The notes under the pieces: generated by a model
What the model saw: only the letters and a program-made list of their open reading frames with translations
Told to the model about the DNA's origin: nothing
Databases searched by the model: none
Made by a program: the position numbers and the translations under genes
Source: Afipia massiliensis
GTDB taxonomy: Bacteria; Pseudomonadota; Alphaproteobacteria; Rhizobiales; Xanthobacteraceae
Direction of reading: 5' to 3'
Length of the DNA: 64,000 nt
NCBI RefSeq assembly: GCF_014203115.1
Contig: NZ_JACHIJ010000001.1
Location: forward strand, 372,001-436,000
Part shown: one piece after another, positions 45,686 through 55,960 of the stretch
Numbering within the stretch: position 1 is the stretch's first letter
Layout of the letters: the number at the start of each line of letters is the position of its first letter

Positions 45686-46291
45686 ATGAATACAATTAAG
45701 AACGTTTGCGTCTATTGCGGTTCCGGTCCCGGTACCAATCCCGAATTCGTCAAAGCGGCCACAGCTTTCGGCAAGACCCTCGCCCAGAATGGCGTCGGCC
45801 TCGTCTATGGCGGCGGGTCGATCGGCCTGATGGGTGCGGTCGCGGCCGGTGCGCTCGACCACGGCGGCAAGGTCACGGGCATCATCCCGACGTTTTTGAC
45901 GAAACGGGAGCATGTGCTGAAAGACGCGCAGGAGGTTATCGTCACCAAGGACATGCACGAGCGCAAGCAATTGATGTTCGAGCACTCCGATGCCTTCGTG
46001 GCGTTTCCCGGCGGGGTCGGCACCCTGGAAGAACTGGTCGAGCAAATGACGTGGTCGCAGCTCGGCCGTCACAGCAAGCCGATCCTGCTCGCCAACATTG
46101 ACGACTTCTGGAATCCCCTGCTCGTGCTGATCGATCACATGAAGCAAACAGAATTCATCCGCGCGAACCTGTGGGTGGATGTGCTGACCGCTGATCGGGT
46201 CGAGGACATTCTCCCGACCCTTCAGAAGGTAGCCGCGCAGGTGCCCGAAGCCGCCAAGCTGATGGACGATCAGGTCGCGAGCCGGCTCTAG
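45686..46291 (+). CDS. LOG-family (TIGR00730) nucleotide phosphoribohydrolase
   Basis: A 201-residue Rossmann-fold protein with the family motif PGGVGTLEE at 108-116. Such proteins release cytokinin-like bases or cleave nucleoside monophosphates. The ATG at 45686 begins MNTIKNVCVYCGSGPG, the normal opening. The stop codon shares bases with the stop of the convergent VOC gene. Confidence 0.9.
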   Translation: MNTIKNVCVYCGSGPGTNPEFVKAATAFGKTLAQNGVGLVYGGGSIGLMGAVAAGALDHGGKVTGIIPTFLTKREHVLKDAQEVIVTKDMHERKQLMFEHSDAFVAFPGGVGTLEELVEQMTWSQLGRHSKPILLANIDDFWNPLLVLIDHMKQTEFIRANLWVDVLTADRVEDILPTLQKVAAQVPEAAKLMDDQVASRL

Positions 46292-46695
46292 CTAGCCTCT
46301 GGAGCCGAAGGCGAGACCTCATCCTTGAGGAACGTCACCACCTCGATGCGGTTGCCGTCGGGATCGACGACAAACGCGGCGTAGTAGCTCGGGTGATATT
46401 CCGGGCGTGGGCCTGGAGCACCGTCCGACCGGCCACCCGTCTTCAATGCGGCATTATGAAACGCGTCAATCTGGGCCGCCGTCCTCGCGCGCAGACAGAT
46501 ATGCGTGCCGCTTTCCGGAGGCACCGGTGTCATGCCGGTGCGAAGATTGATCCAGAATTCAGGATAGGTCTTTCCAAAGCCGATGGTCGCCGGTCGCTGA
46601 ATCAACCTGGTCAGTCCTAACGGCGCGAATGCCGCTTCGTAGAATTTTGCGGCCCGCTCAAGGTCCGCAACACCCACCGAGACGTGATCAATCAT
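46288..46695 (-). CDS. VOC-family (glyoxalase/bleomycin-resistance-like) protein
   Basis: A 135-residue protein with two bab-bbb modules and metal-ligand-like positions (His4, Glu in DPDGNRIEVV). It opens MIDHVSVGVADLERAAKFYE, typical of VOC proteins. The substrate is unknown. Its stop overlaps the LOG-family stop (CTAG), and it follows the citramalate synthase gene's stop at 46723 in opposite sense of flow, with 27 bases between. Confidence 0.86.
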   Translation of the reverse strand: MIDHVSVGVADLERAAKFYEAAFAPLGLTRLIQRPATIGFGKTYPEFWINLRTGMTPVPPESGTHICLRARTAAQIDAFHNAALKTGGRSDGAPGPRPEYHPSYYAAFVVDPDGNRIEVVTFLKDEVSPSAPEAS

Positions 46696-46722
46696 TGCGC
46701 CCTCTCCCGTTTTCGGGATCAG

Positions 46723-48321
46723 CTATGCCGGCGCGTTCGACTTCACCAGCTTGTAGACGACCGAATCCATCAGCGCCTGAAACGATGCGTCGATAATATT
46801 GGGCGACACGCCGACCGTGGTCCAGCGCTCGCCGGCCTCATCCTCGCTTTCGATCAGAACGCGCGTCACGGCCTCGGTGCCGCCATTGAGGATACGCACG
46901 CGGTAATCGACCAGCTTAAGGCCCTCGATGTATTTCTGATACTTGCCGAGATCCTTGCGCAGCGCAACATCGAGCGCGTTCACGGGGCCGTTGCCTTCCG
47001 CCGCCGAGATCAGCATTTCGCCGGCAACATCGACTTTCACCACCGCCATCGCCACGGTGACACGCTGAGCCAGTGCGTTGTAACGCTGCTCGACATTGAC
47101 GTCGAACTGCACAACGCGGAAATAATCCGGCACCTTGCCGAGCGTGCGCCGCGCCAGCAGATCAAACGAAGCGTCCGCGGACTCATACGCGTAACCCGCG
47201 GCCTCCTTCTCCTTCATTTCCTCGACCAGACGCGTCAGCTTCGGATCGTTCTTGTCGAACGGAATGCCGGCGCGTTCCAGTTCAGCGATGACGTTGGAGC
47301 GCCCCGCCTGATCGGAAACCAGAACCTTGCGGTGATTGCCGATCGCTTCGGGAGCAACATGCTCGTAGGTCTGCGGATCCTTCAGCACCGCCGAAGCATG
47401 GATGCCGGTCTTGGTGACGAAGGCACTCTCGCCGACATACGGCGCATGTCGATCCGGCGCGCGGTTGAGAATGTCGTCCAGCGCACGCGAGGCATGGACC
47501 AGCGTTGCGAGCTTTTCCTGCGACACGCCGATCTCGAACCTGTCGGCAAATTCTTTCTTCAGCTTCAGCGTCGGGATCAGCGAACAGAGATTGGCATTGC
47601 CGCAGCGCTCGCCAAGCCCGTTCAGCGTGCCCTGAATCTGCCTAGCGCCCGCGCGGACCGCGGCCAGCGAATTCGCAACCGCCTGCTCGGTGTCGTTGTG
47701 GGTGTGGATGCCGAGGTGGTCGCCGGGGATGTGCTTCACCACCTCGCCGACGATAGCCTCGATCTCGTTCGGCATCGTGCCGCCATTGGTGTCGCATAGC
47801 ACCACCCAGCGCGCGCCGGAGTCATACGCGGCCTTGGCGCAGGCCAGTGCGAACTGTGGATTTTCCTTATAACCATCGAAGAAATGTTCGCAGTCGAGCA
47901 TGACCTCGCGGCCCGCCGCTTTGGCGGCGCCAACGCTGTCGCGGATCGAGGCGATGTTTTCCTCGTTGGTGGTCTCTAGCGCCACTCGCACTTGATACTC
48001 GGACGACTTCGCCACGAAGCAGATCGCGTCGGCCTTGGCCTCGATCAGCGCCGCAAGGCCCGGATCGTTCGATGCCGAGCGGCCAGGACGGCGCGTCATG
48101 CCGAAGGCGGTGAATTTCGCATGCTCGAACTTCGGTTTGGCTGCAAAAAATTCGGTATCGGACGGATTTGCGCCCGGATAGCCGCCCTCGACATAATCGA
48201 TGCCGAGATCGTCGAGCATATCGGCGATGATCCGCTTGTCGTGCAACGTGAAATCGACGCCGTTGGTCTGCGCGCCGTCGCGCAGCGTGGTGTCGAACAG
48301 ATAGAGGCGTTCGCGGCTCAT
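46723..48321 (-). CDS. cimA: Citramalate synthase
   Basis: A 532-residue member of the LeuA/CimA family. The N-terminal TIM-barrel motif DTTLRDGAQ at 10-18 and HTHNDTEQAVANSLAA are present; the C-terminal LeuA-type regulatory domain follows. It condenses pyruvate and acetyl-CoA to citramalate for isoleucine synthesis without threonine. The ATG at 48321 overlaps the stop of the GNAT gene (ATGA), so the pair is coupled. Confidence 0.92.
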   Translation of the reverse strand: MSRERLYLFDTTLRDGAQTNGVDFTLHDKRIIADMLDDLGIDYVEGGYPGANPSDTEFFAAKPKFEHAKFTAFGMTRRPGRSASNDPGLAALIEAKADAICFVAKSSEYQVRVALETTNEENIASIRDSVGAAKAAGREVMLDCEHFFDGYKENPQFALACAKAAYDSGARWVVLCDTNGGTMPNEIEAIVGEVVKHIPGDHLGIHTHNDTEQAVANSLAAVRAGARQIQGTLNGLGERCGNANLCSLIPTLKLKKEFADRFEIGVSQEKLATLVHASRALDDILNRAPDRHAPYVGESAFVTKTGIHASAVLKDPQTYEHVAPEAIGNHRKVLVSDQAGRSNVIAELERAGIPFDKNDPKLTRLVEEMKEKEAAGYAYESADASFDLLARRTLGKVPDYFRVVQFDVNVEQRYNALAQRVTVAMAVVKVDVAGEMLISAAEGNGPVNALDVALRKDLGKYQKYIEGLKLVDYRVRILNGGTEAVTRVLIESEDEAGERWTTVGVSPNIIDASFQALMDSVVYKLVKSNAPA

Positions 48322-48842
48322 GATGGCCTTCCCGGCATTTCGCCTCGCGGCGCATCGCCGCCCAGTGACTTTTTCATTGTCGTGTTGGCAAGCCATTCAT
48401 CGCCGACCGACACCGTATTGCGTTGCTGGCTTGTGTAGCCGCGCTTGACGAAGAACGGTTCGGCGGTGTCGCTGGCTTCGACTGTCAGCGCCGTTGCCCC
48501 TCGCGCTCCGGCTAGTTTCTCAAGCGCATCGCAAAGCGCTGTCGCGACACCCTGCCGTGCAAAACCCGGCAGAACATAAAGAAGATCGAGATGATCCTTG
48601 CCTTTCAGCGAGGCAAAGCCGACCGGCGAGCTTTCTATCGTTGCAACCAGCGTGAGCTGGCCGGCGAGGCGCTTTCCGAATTTGTCCTCATCCTCGGCGG
48701 CACCTGCCCAGGCCTCGCGCTGCGCATCCGAATAGTCTTCCTCGGCAAGCTCATCGATACTGGCGACGAAGATCGCCGCGAGCACCGGGGTGTCTTGGGG
48801 GAGAAACGGCCGCAGGCCGACTTTGGGCATAGATTGTCCCAT
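48318..48842 (-). CDS. GNAT-family N-acetyltransferase
   Basis: A 174-residue acetyltransferase. The acetyl-CoA loop reads LPGFARQGVATAL, near the expected RxxGxA pattern, followed by the usual C-terminal FFVKRGY. The target is unknown. The ATG at 48842 was preferred to a TTG at 48860. It lies between the membrane micro-gene and cimA. Confidence 0.87.
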   Translation of the reverse strand: MGQSMPKVGLRPFLPQDTPVLAAIFVASIDELAEEDYSDAQREAWAGAAEDEDKFGKRLAGQLTLVATIESSPVGFASLKGKDHLDLLYVLPGFARQGVATALCDALEKLAGARGATALTVEASDTAEPFFVKRGYTSQQRNTVSVGDEWLANTTMKKSLGGDAPRGEMPGRPS

Positions 48843-48846
48843 CGGA

Positions 48847-48960
48847 CTAAAAAGCTCCAAACAGCTTGAGCGCGATCACGACCGCAGCCACGATCACGAC
48901 CCACTTCAACACGATGTAGTAGCGCCAGTGCTTTGGAAAAGGCGTGTCAGGCTTCGTCAT
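48847..48960 (-). CDS. Membrane micro-protein (37 aa)
   Basis: Thirty-seven codons encoding one hydrophobic helix (about residues 15-36) after a short basic/aromatic N-terminus (KHWRYY). The ATG at 48960 overlaps the cysS stop (ATGA), and its TAG is 4 bases from the GNAT start region, so it is part of a coupled chain cysS - micro-gene - GNAT - cimA. Length is below normal annotation limits. Function unknown. Confidence 0.6.
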   Translation of the reverse strand: MTKPDTPFPKHWRYYIVLKWVVIVAAVVIALKLFGAF

Positions 48961-50339
48961 CGCGCGATCTCCCACGTGGTGCCGTCCTTGGAATCCTTGA
49001 TCACCACGCCCATCGCCGCGAGTTCATCGCGGATGCGGTCGGATTCCTTGAAGTCTTTCCGCGCGCGCGCGGCGGTGCGGTCGGAGATCAGGTTGTTGAC
49101 TTGCGCCTCGTCAATCCCGCTCGCAACCTGCTTGCGCGATTTCCATTCGGAGGCACTCTCAGAAAGGAAACCAAGCAAACGCAACGACGCTGCAAACTCA
49201 CTACGGCGATCATCATCTCCGGAGGCTGCAGCATTGCGCAAACTATGTAGTGAAGCGATAACTTGCGGCGTATTAAGATCGTCAGACAACGCGACGGTCA
49301 CGGCGCTCGATGGACGACCGCCGTTGTCATCTGCGGCGACCCAATACCAGTCATCGAGCGTCTTCGCGCTTTCCTCCAACCCCTTCAGCGTCCAGTCGAT
49401 CGGCGAGCGGTAATGCGTTCTCAGCATGTTGAGGCGCAGCACCTCTCCCGGCCAATCTTTCAGCAATTCATTGATCGTGACGAAATTGCCGAGGCTTTTC
49501 GACATCTTCTCGCCTTCGACCTGCAGGAAGCCGTTGTGCATCCAGACATTCGCCATGCGCTCTTCATGAAAGGCGCAGCACGATTGCGCGAGTTCGTTCT
49601 CGTGATGCGGAAATACGAGATCGATGCCGCCGCCATGAATGTCGAACTGCTCGCCGAGATGCTTCCACGCCATCGCCGAGCACTCGATGTGCCAGCCCGG
49701 ACGCCCCTCGGCCTTGATGCCAGCCGGAGACGGCCACGACGGTTCGCCCGGCTTCGACGGCTTCCACAGCACGAAATCCATCGCGTCGTGCTTGTAGGGC
49801 GCAACGTCGACGCGCGCGCCTGCCAGCATCTCGTCAAGCGACCGGCGCGCGAGCTTTCCGTAGTTCGGATCGGACGCCACCTTGAACAGGACGTGGTCCT
49901 GCTCGGCATAGGCATTTCCGTTGGCGATCAGCTTTTCGATGATCTCCCGCATCTCTGCGATATGCTCGGTCGCGCGCGGTTCAACGGTCGGCCGCAGGCA
50001 GCCCAGCGCATCGACATCGGCATGAAACTGCTTTTCAGTCTGCTCGGTGACCTTGCGGATCGCTTCGTTCAACGGAAGCCCCGGGAAATCCCGCGCCGCG
50101 CGATCGTTGATCTTGTCGTCGACGTCAGTGATGTTGCGGACATACTTGACGTGATCGGCGCCGTAGACATGCCGGAGCAGCCGAAACAGCACATCGAAAA
50201 CGATGACGGGGCGCGCGTTGCCAATATGCGCAAAGTCATAGACCGTCGGCCCGCACACATACATGCGCACGTCTTTGGGATCGAGCGGCCGGAACGGCTG
50301 CTTCTCCTTGGTCAGCGTGTCGTAGAGCTTTAGCTCCAT
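48957..50339 (-). CDS. cysS: Cysteinyl-tRNA synthetase
   Basis: A 460-residue class I synthetase. The HIGH-type motif appears as HIGN in FAHIGNARP, and the KMSKS loop as KMSKSLGNF. It charges tRNA-Cys. The ATG at 50339 gives the usual opening [10 protein letters not shown]. It begins the coupled chain that leads to cimA. Confidence 0.95.
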   Translation of the reverse strand: MELKLYDTLTKEKQPFRPLDPKDVRMYVCGPTVYDFAHIGNARPVIVFDVLFRLLRHVYGADHVKYVRNITDVDDKINDRAARDFPGLPLNEAIRKVTEQTEKQFHADVDALGCLRPTVEPRATEHIAEMREIIEKLIANGNAYAEQDHVLFKVASDPNYGKLARRSLDEMLAGARVDVAPYKHDAMDFVLWKPSKPGEPSWPSPAGIKAEGRPGWHIECSAMAWKHLGEQFDIHGGGIDLVFPHHENELAQSCCAFHEERMANVWMHNGFLQVEGEKMSKSLGNFVTINELLKDWPGEVLRLNMLRTHYRSPIDWTLKGLEESAKTLDDWYWVAADDNGGRPSSAVTVALSDDLNTPQVIASLHSLRNAAASGDDDRRSEFAASLRLLGFLSESASEWKSRKQVASGIDEAQVNNLISDRTAARARKDFKESDRIRDELAAMGVVIKDSKDGTTWEIAR

Positions 50340-50630
50340 GGAAATAGAATCCCTTGCCTTGCGGCCGGGTCGTCCCATGATCTCGATTGAGAAAAGACGG
50401 CTCCAGCCAGCGAATCGCTAGCTAATAATCTCGCGGCAAATGCCGAAAATGGAGACAGAACCGTTCATGGGCCGCACAATGGTCCAGCCGGGGTAACCGC
50501 GTCAAGGTCACACTCCATGGATTTCGGCCTCTTTGGGTCCGGTCCGCCACGGAATCGCCGTCCTTAATCATTCTTAACCGTTCGGGCTTATTGATGGAGG
50601 CGCCTGTGCTTCTCCCGAACTGGTGCCACC
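50340..50630. promoter_or_regulatory. Divergent gap between cysS and a small secreted-protein gene
   Basis: This gap of about 290 bases holds both promoters. No clear element was recognised. Confidence 0.3.
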
Positions 50631-50930
50631 ATGCGATTCCTGTTCACACTGACTGCCTGCATATCTCTGATGGCTGCGGCCGAGACCCGCGCCGACAGCC
50701 GTGTTTTCATCATCGCCAACCAGCCGGACGGCTACGGCGTCGATGAGTGTCTGGCCAAGGGTGAAAAATGCGGAGCCCCTGTTGCGCGGGCCTACTGCCA
50801 GTCGCGGGATTTCGCGCAGGCCACCGGTTACCGCCGCATCGATCCCGACGAGGTGACGGGCGCGATCCCAGCATCCACCGGCACAACCGGAAGTCATGGC
50901 GAGTTCGTCGCGATCACCTGCCATCGCTGA
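50631..50930 (+). CDS. Small secreted hypothetical protein
   Basis: A 99-residue protein with a signal peptide (about 1-21, ending TRA) and three conserved cysteines in the mature part (VDECL, GEKCG, AYCQ) plus a fourth near the end (ITCHR), suggesting two disulfides. Familiar as an unnamed conserved protein in this group. A terminator follows. Confidence 0.75.
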   Translation: MRFLFTLTACISLMAAAETRADSRVFIIANQPDGYGVDECLAKGEKCGAPVARAYCQSRDFAQATGYRRIDPDEVTGAIPASTGTTGSHGEFVAITCHR

Positions 50931-50939
50931 AGCGGGCCA

Positions 50940-50963
50940 CCCCAGTTCCCTGGGGCTTCTTTT
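50940..50963 (+). terminator. Rho-independent terminator
   Basis: The arms CCCCAG and CTGGGG with a 4-base loop are followed by CTTCTTTT, directly after the small secreted-protein gene. Confidence 0.75.
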
Positions 50964-51076
50964 CGTCACGATTCTCTGCCTTATCTCGTCCCTGAATCGA
51001 CGTGACCTTGCCGCCGGAAGCTAGTATGTGAGCGTCCGTCGGCCGCGCCGCGGTCAGCCAGCCGGATCGGGACAGC

Positions 51077-52195
51077 TTGCCGAATTCTTCGTTTCTGCGA
51101 TGGACTTTTGCCTACGTTGCGCTTGTGAGCGCGGCGATGCTGAGCCATGGCGCCACGGCACAGCAGGGATTTCCGCCTCCTCCGCCAGGTCAGCCCGCAG
51201 CCGCCAATCCCATCTGCCAGCGGCTTGTTGGCCAGTTGTCGGCAATCGAGGGCGGCGGTGGCGACAGCGCCAAGGCGGACCAGATACAGCGTTATATAGA
51301 GGCCCAGAGCCGGCAACAGTCCGAGCTGGAGCGCGTGCAGGATCAGGCCAAGCGGCAGGGCTGCGACAGTTCGGGTTTTTTCTCGCTGTTCAGCGGCCAG
51401 TCCGCGCAATGCGGGCCGATCAACACGCGTATTCAGCAGATGCGGTCCAACCTGGACCAGATCACCAACAATCTTGAACGCTTGCGCGGCGGCGGGTTCG
51501 GCGGTTCGGAGCGCGAGAACCAGCGCCGCTCGGTGCTGATGGCGCTCGCGCAGAACAATTGCGGCCCGCAATACGCGGCTCAGTTGCGCAACAGCGGTGG
51601 CGGCGGCTTCCTCGAGAACCTGTTCGGCGGCAATAACAATACCGGCGCGCCGATCGACAACGGGGCCGCCTCGGGCACCTACCGAACGGTCTGCGCCCGA
51701 AGCTGCGACGGCTTCTATTTCCCGATCTCTTTCGCCACCGTGCCGGGCCGCTTTGCGGACGACGAGCGCACCTGCAAGGCACTCTGCCCGGCCGCGGATG
51801 CGACGCTCTACAGCTATCGCAATCCCGGCGAAGACATGAACCAGGCCGTATCGATCAACGGCCAGCCGTACGCTCAGTCCCCGAACGCATTCAAGTATCG
51901 CCAGGCGTTCGACAAGTCGTGCAGTTGCAAGGCCGTCGGCCAGACATGGTCAGACGCGCTGAAGAACATCGACGACAAGGCCGCGGCCGCCCAGCAGGGC
52001 GACATCATCGTGACCGACGAGAGCTCGAAGAAGATGTCGCAGCCAAAAGCTCCGGCACCGGCCCAGAAGAAAGCGGGCTCCGTCGCAACGCCGGCGAACG
52101 CCCAACCGTTGCCGACCGGCGCACCGACTGCGCCCGCCGATTCTGGCGACAAGCCGATCCGATCGGTCGGGCCGACATTTATCCCAGCACGCTAA
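51077..52195 (+). CDS. DUF2865 exported protein
   Basis: A 372-residue protein. A signal peptide ends about residue 28 (GATA), then a Gln/Arg-rich coiled region, a Gly-rich stretch (GGGFGG, SGGGGF) and the DUF2865 core from about 205 to 300 with CARSCDGFYFPISF and PGEDMNQAVS. The C-terminus is Ala/Pro-rich. The TTG at 51077 is needed to keep the signal peptide. Function unknown. It converges on nadE with 7 bases between stops. Confidence 0.85.
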   Translation: MPNSSFLRWTFAYVALVSAAMLSHGATAQQGFPPPPPGQPAAANPICQRLVGQLSAIEGGGGDSAKADQIQRYIEAQSRQQSELERVQDQAKRQGCDSSGFFSLFSGQSAQCGPINTRIQQMRSNLDQITNNLERLRGGGFGGSERENQRRSVLMALAQNNCGPQYAAQLRNSGGGGFLENLFGGNNNTGAPIDNGAASGTYRTVCARSCDGFYFPISFATVPGRFADDERTCKALCPAADATLYSYRNPGEDMNQAVSINGQPYAQSPNAFKYRQAFDKSCSCKAVGQTWSDALKNIDDKAAAAQQGDIIVTDESSKKMSQPKAPAPAQKKAGSVATPANAQPLPTGAPTAPADSGDKPIRSVGPTFIPAR

Positions 52196-52202
52196 GGCTG
52201 GC

Positions 52203-53954
52203 TCACCCCTCGAAAGCTTCCGCCGAGCCGCGGCTGGATCGCGTCACCAGCGAATGATCAGGCGCGGACGGCTCCGTCCCCGTGTCCCGGAATTTGTTGA
52301 TGATCGGATAACGACGGTCGCGGCCGAAATTCTTGCGCGTCACCTTCACGCCGGGTGCTGCCTGACGGCGCTTGTATTCGGCGATATTCAGCAGCCGGTC
52401 GATGCGCGTGACGGTCTCGCGGTCGAAGCCCTCGGCGATGATCGAGGCCAGTGGCTCCTCGCGTTCGACCAATCTCTCGAGAATGGCGTCCAGCACATCG
52501 TAAGGCGGCAACGAATCCTGATCGGTCTGGTTCTCGCGCAATTCCGCCGTCGGCGGACGCGTGATGATGTTCGGCGGAATGACCTCGCCGGACGGACCAA
52601 ACGCGCCCTCAGGCTTCCATGAATTGCGCAACGTCGAAAGCCGAAACACTTCCGTCTTGTAGATATCCTTGATCGGATTGTAGCCGCCGTTCATGTCGCC
52701 ATAGAGCGTAGCGTAGCCGACCGACATTTCGGACTTGTTGCCGGTGGTCACCAGCATCGAACCGAACTTGTTGGAAATCGCCATCAGCAAAACGCCGCGC
52801 GTGCGGGCCTGCAGGTTTTCCTCGGTGACATCACGTACACGCCCCGCGAATGTCGGCTTCAGGATGTCCTCAAACCCTTGCACCGCCGCCGCGATTGGCA
52901 GCACCTCGTACTTGATGCCGAGTTGTTTTGCGAGCTTTGCCGCGTCGTCCAGCGATTCCTGCGCCGTAAACCGAAACGGCAGCATCACGCCGCGCACCTT
53001 GTCCGCGCCGAGTGCGTCCACAGCAATGGCCGCGCACAAGGCGGAATCGATACCGCCGGATACACCGAGCAGCACACCTGGGAAACCGGTCTTGCCGACA
53101 TAATCCCGCAAACCCAGCACACAGGCGGCATAGTCGCCCCTGTCACCGTCAAGCACCGGCGTGACCGGCCCCTTGCAGCTCCAGCCGCCCTCACCCTTGG
53201 TCCAACGTACCGTCGTGATGTCTTCCACGAACCCCGGCAACTGGAAGGCCAGCGAGCGATCCGCGTTCAGCGCGAAAGACGAACCGTCGAATACCAGCTC
53301 ATCCTGACCGCCGATCTGGTTGAGATAGATGAGCGGTAGCCCGCTTTCAGCCACACGAGCCACGGAGACCGACAATCGCATGTCGTTCTTCTCACGCGTA
53401 TAAGGCGAGCCATTCGGTACGATCAGGATTTCCGCGCCGGTCTCTGCGAGACATTCGACGACGTTTTCGTAGTCTTCGGACTCTTCCATCCATGTGTCTT
53501 CACAGATGGGCACACCGACCCGCACACCGCGGATCGTGACCGGGCCGGACACCGGCCCGCGCGCAAACACCCGCTTCTCGTCGAAAACACCGTAATTCGG
53601 AAGGTTGACCTTGAACCGCAGCGCCGCGATCCGGCCGTCGTCGAGCAGCGCGCAGGCGTTATAGAGTTTGCCGTCCTCGACCCATGGAGTGCCGATCAGT
53701 ACCGCCGGTCCGCCATCGGAGGTTTCCCGCGCGAGCGCTTCAACCTCGGCGCGGCATGCGGCCTGAAACGCCGGCTTGAGTACCAAGTCTTCCGGCGGGT
53801 AGCCCGCCATGAACAGTTCTGGCAATACCAGCAAATCGGCGCGATCGGCTTTCGCCCGCGAGCGGGCTACACGGGCCTTGGCAGCGTTGCCCGTGACGTC
53901 GCCGACGACGGGATTGAGCTGCGCGAGCGTGATCGTGAACTGGGATTTGGTCAT
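52203..53954 (-). CDS. nadE: Glutamine-dependent NAD+ synthetase
   Basis: A 583-residue two-domain enzyme. The N-terminal nitrilase-type glutaminase has the Glu-Lys-Cys triad in LPELFMAGY, RFKVNLPNYG and PICEDTW; the C-terminal synthetase has the P-loop SGGIDS. It turns deamido-NAD+ into NAD+ using ATP and Gln. The ATG at 53954 was chosen to begin MTKSQFTITLAQLN. Confidence 0.95.
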   Translation of the reverse strand: MTKSQFTITLAQLNPVVGDVTGNAAKARVARSRAKADRADLLVLPELFMAGYPPEDLVLKPAFQAACRAEVEALARETSDGGPAVLIGTPWVEDGKLYNACALLDDGRIAALRFKVNLPNYGVFDEKRVFARGPVSGPVTIRGVRVGVPICEDTWMEESEDYENVVECLAETGAEILIVPNGSPYTREKNDMRLSVSVARVAESGLPLIYLNQIGGQDELVFDGSSFALNADRSLAFQLPGFVEDITTVRWTKGEGGWSCKGPVTPVLDGDRGDYAACVLGLRDYVGKTGFPGVLLGVSGGIDSALCAAIAVDALGADKVRGVMLPFRFTAQESLDDAAKLAKQLGIKYEVLPIAAAVQGFEDILKPTFAGRVRDVTEENLQARTRGVLLMAISNKFGSMLVTTGNKSEMSVGYATLYGDMNGGYNPIKDIYKTEVFRLSTLRNSWKPEGAFGPSGEVIPPNIITRPPTAELRENQTDQDSLPPYDVLDAILERLVEREEPLASIIAEGFDRETVTRIDRLLNIAEYKRRQAAPGVKVTRKNFGRDRRYPIINKFRDTGTEPSAPDHSLVTRSSRGSAEAFEG

Positions 53955-54009
53955 GATCGCTTTTAGCCCGCCCAACGCAGCATCCGCAATTGCTCAATAT
54001 GAGCACAAT

Positions 54010-54378
54010 TCAGATGAGACCTATGCGTTCGGCGATCGCAAACAGCCAGAAAGCGCCCGCGATCAGCAGCATCACGGCGACTGCCGCTGATCCCATGTCC
54101 TTGACGCGGCCGATCTGGGGATCGTGATCGGTCGTGAGACGGTCGGCGAGCTTTTCGATGGCGGTGTTCAGGAGTTCGACCACCATCAGCAGCAGCACGA
54201 CCATCACAAGTTCAAGACGGCGCACCGGCGTGACGCCGATCAGCCATGCCAGCGGGATCGCCAGCAGTAGCGCAATCAACTCTTCGCGGAAGGCCTGTTC
54301 GGAACGGAAGGCAAATGCCAATCCGTTCCGGCTGTTGATCGTGGCGCGGCACATCCGCGACAGCACCACTCGCACCAT
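54010..54378 (-). CDS. dgkA: Diacylglycerol kinase
   Basis: A 122-residue three-helix membrane kinase. The catalytic region ELLNTAIEKLADR and VKDMGSAAV is intact. It recycles diacylglycerol to phosphatidate. Its ATG shares one base with the stop of the DAHP synthase gene (TGATG), so the two are translationally coupled despite having unrelated roles. Confidence 0.94.
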   Translation of the reverse strand: MVRVVLSRMCRATINSRNGLAFAFRSEQAFREELIALLLAIPLAWLIGVTPVRRLELVMVVLLLMVVELLNTAIEKLADRLTTDHDPQIGRVKDMGSAAVAVMLLIAGAFWLFAIAERIGLI

Positions 54379-55766
54379 CAGAACCCCGCGACGGCCGGCA
54401 TCGGCTTCACCTTACCGACGCGCTCCTGCTTGAGAAGTTCGGCGATCAGGAAAGCCATGTCGATCGATTGCTCGGCGTTCAGGCGCGGATCGCAGACCGT
54501 GTGATAACGGTCGTTGAGATCCTCGTCGGTGATCGCACGTGCGCCGCCGATGCACTCGGTGACGTCCTGCCCGGTCATTTCCAGATGGACGCCGCCGGCA
54601 TGGGTGCCTTCCGCGGCATGGATCGTGAAGAACGATTTCACCTCTGACAGCACGCGATCGAACGGCCGGGTCTTGTAGCCGGACGTCGACGTGATGGTGT
54701 TGCCGTGCATGGGATCGCACGACCAAACCACGACGCGGCCTTCCCGCTGCACAGCACGGATCAACTGCGGCAAGTGAGCATCAACCTTGTCCGAACCGAA
54801 ACGGTTGATTAGCGTCAACCGGCCCGGCTCGTTGTCGGGGTTGAGGACGTCGATCAGCTTGATCAGTTCATCCGGCTTCAGCGACGGGCCGCACTTCAGG
54901 CCGATCGGGTTCTTGATGCCCCGGAAGTATTCGATGTGGCCATGATCGAGCTGGCGGGTGCGGTCACCGATCCAGATCATGTGACCCGTGGTCGCGTACC
55001 AGTCGCCCGTCGTGGAATCGACGCGCGTGAACGCCTGCTCGTAGCCGAGCAGCAGCGCCTCGTGGCTGGTGTAGAAGTCGGTCGCGCGCAGTTCCGGATG
55101 GCTCTCGAGATCGAGGCCGCAGGCGCGCATGAAATTCAGCGCCTCGGAAATACGGTCGGCCAGTTCCTTGTAACGACGAGACTGCGGCGAATCCTTCAGG
55201 AAGCCGAGCATCCACTGATGCACGCTGCCCAGGTTGGCGAAGCCGCCGGTTGCGAACGCGCGCAGCAGGTTCAGCGTTGCCGCCGACTGCCGGTACGCCA
55301 TTAGCTGGCGTTGCGGATCTGGAATGCGCGCCTCTTTCGTGAAAGCCATGTCGTTGACGATGTCACCGCGATAGCTGGGCAACTCGACATCGCCCTGCTT
55401 TTCCATCGGCGAAGAGCGCGGCTTGGCGAACTGTCCGGCGATGCGGCCGACCTTCACCACCGGCAGCGCGCCGGCATAGGTCAGAACCACCGCCATCTGC
55501 AGCAGCACGCGGAAGAAGTCGCGGATATTGTTCGCGCCGTGTTCGGCAAAGCTTTCGGCGCAGTCGCCGCCCTGCAGTAGGAAGGCTTCGCCGGCCGCGA
55601 CGCGGGCCAGCGATTTCTTCAGGTTGCGCGCCTCACCTGCAAAAACCAGCGGTGGAAACGTTGCAAGCTGCGCCTCGACATCGGCCAACGCTTTCGCATC
55701 GGGATAATCCGGCACTTGCATAACTGGCTTCTTGCGCCAGCTGTCGGGCGTCCACCGCTCGGACAT
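54378..55766 (-). CDS. Class II DAHP synthase (plant-like)
   Basis: A 462-residue enzyme making 3-deoxy-D-arabino-heptulosonate 7-phosphate, first step of aromatic amino acid synthesis. [11 protein letters not shown] and the block [11 protein letters not shown] near the metal site are present. The opening [14 protein letters not shown] is typical of the class II form. Confidence 0.94.
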   Translation of the reverse strand: MSERWTPDSWRKKPVMQVPDYPDAKALADVEAQLATFPPLVFAGEARNLKKSLARVAAGEAFLLQGGDCAESFAEHGANNIRDFFRVLLQMAVVLTYAGALPVVKVGRIAGQFAKPRSSPMEKQGDVELPSYRGDIVNDMAFTKEARIPDPQRQLMAYRQSAATLNLLRAFATGGFANLGSVHQWMLGFLKDSPQSRRYKELADRISEALNFMRACGLDLESHPELRATDFYTSHEALLLGYEQAFTRVDSTTGDWYATTGHMIWIGDRTRQLDHGHIEYFRGIKNPIGLKCGPSLKPDELIKLIDVLNPDNEPGRLTLINRFGSDKVDAHLPQLIRAVQREGRVVVWSCDPMHGNTITSTSGYKTRPFDRVLSEVKSFFTIHAAEGTHAGGVHLEMTGQDVTECIGGARAITDEDLNDRYHTVCDPRLNAEQSIDMAFLIAELLKQERVGKVKPMPAVAGF

Positions 55767-55960
55767 GACTGAAACTCCTCAGGAAACGACAATCGCGTGA
55801 TAGCGCCGGGTTATACACAGGTGGTCCCGGTCTTGCCAGTTGCAAATCGGCATGACGGATCAGGGACTTGCCGCCTCAGACAAGGCTGCCTTGGCGGGCT
55901 TTGTGCCGGTTTTGGCGGAATTTTCCAGCTGGCCGTATGGCTCAGCCGGACCGGAGTTGG

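Noticed and set aside
46684-47799. A 371-codon plus-strand reading frame.
   Set aside because: It is antisense to cimA and has no recognisable protein features.
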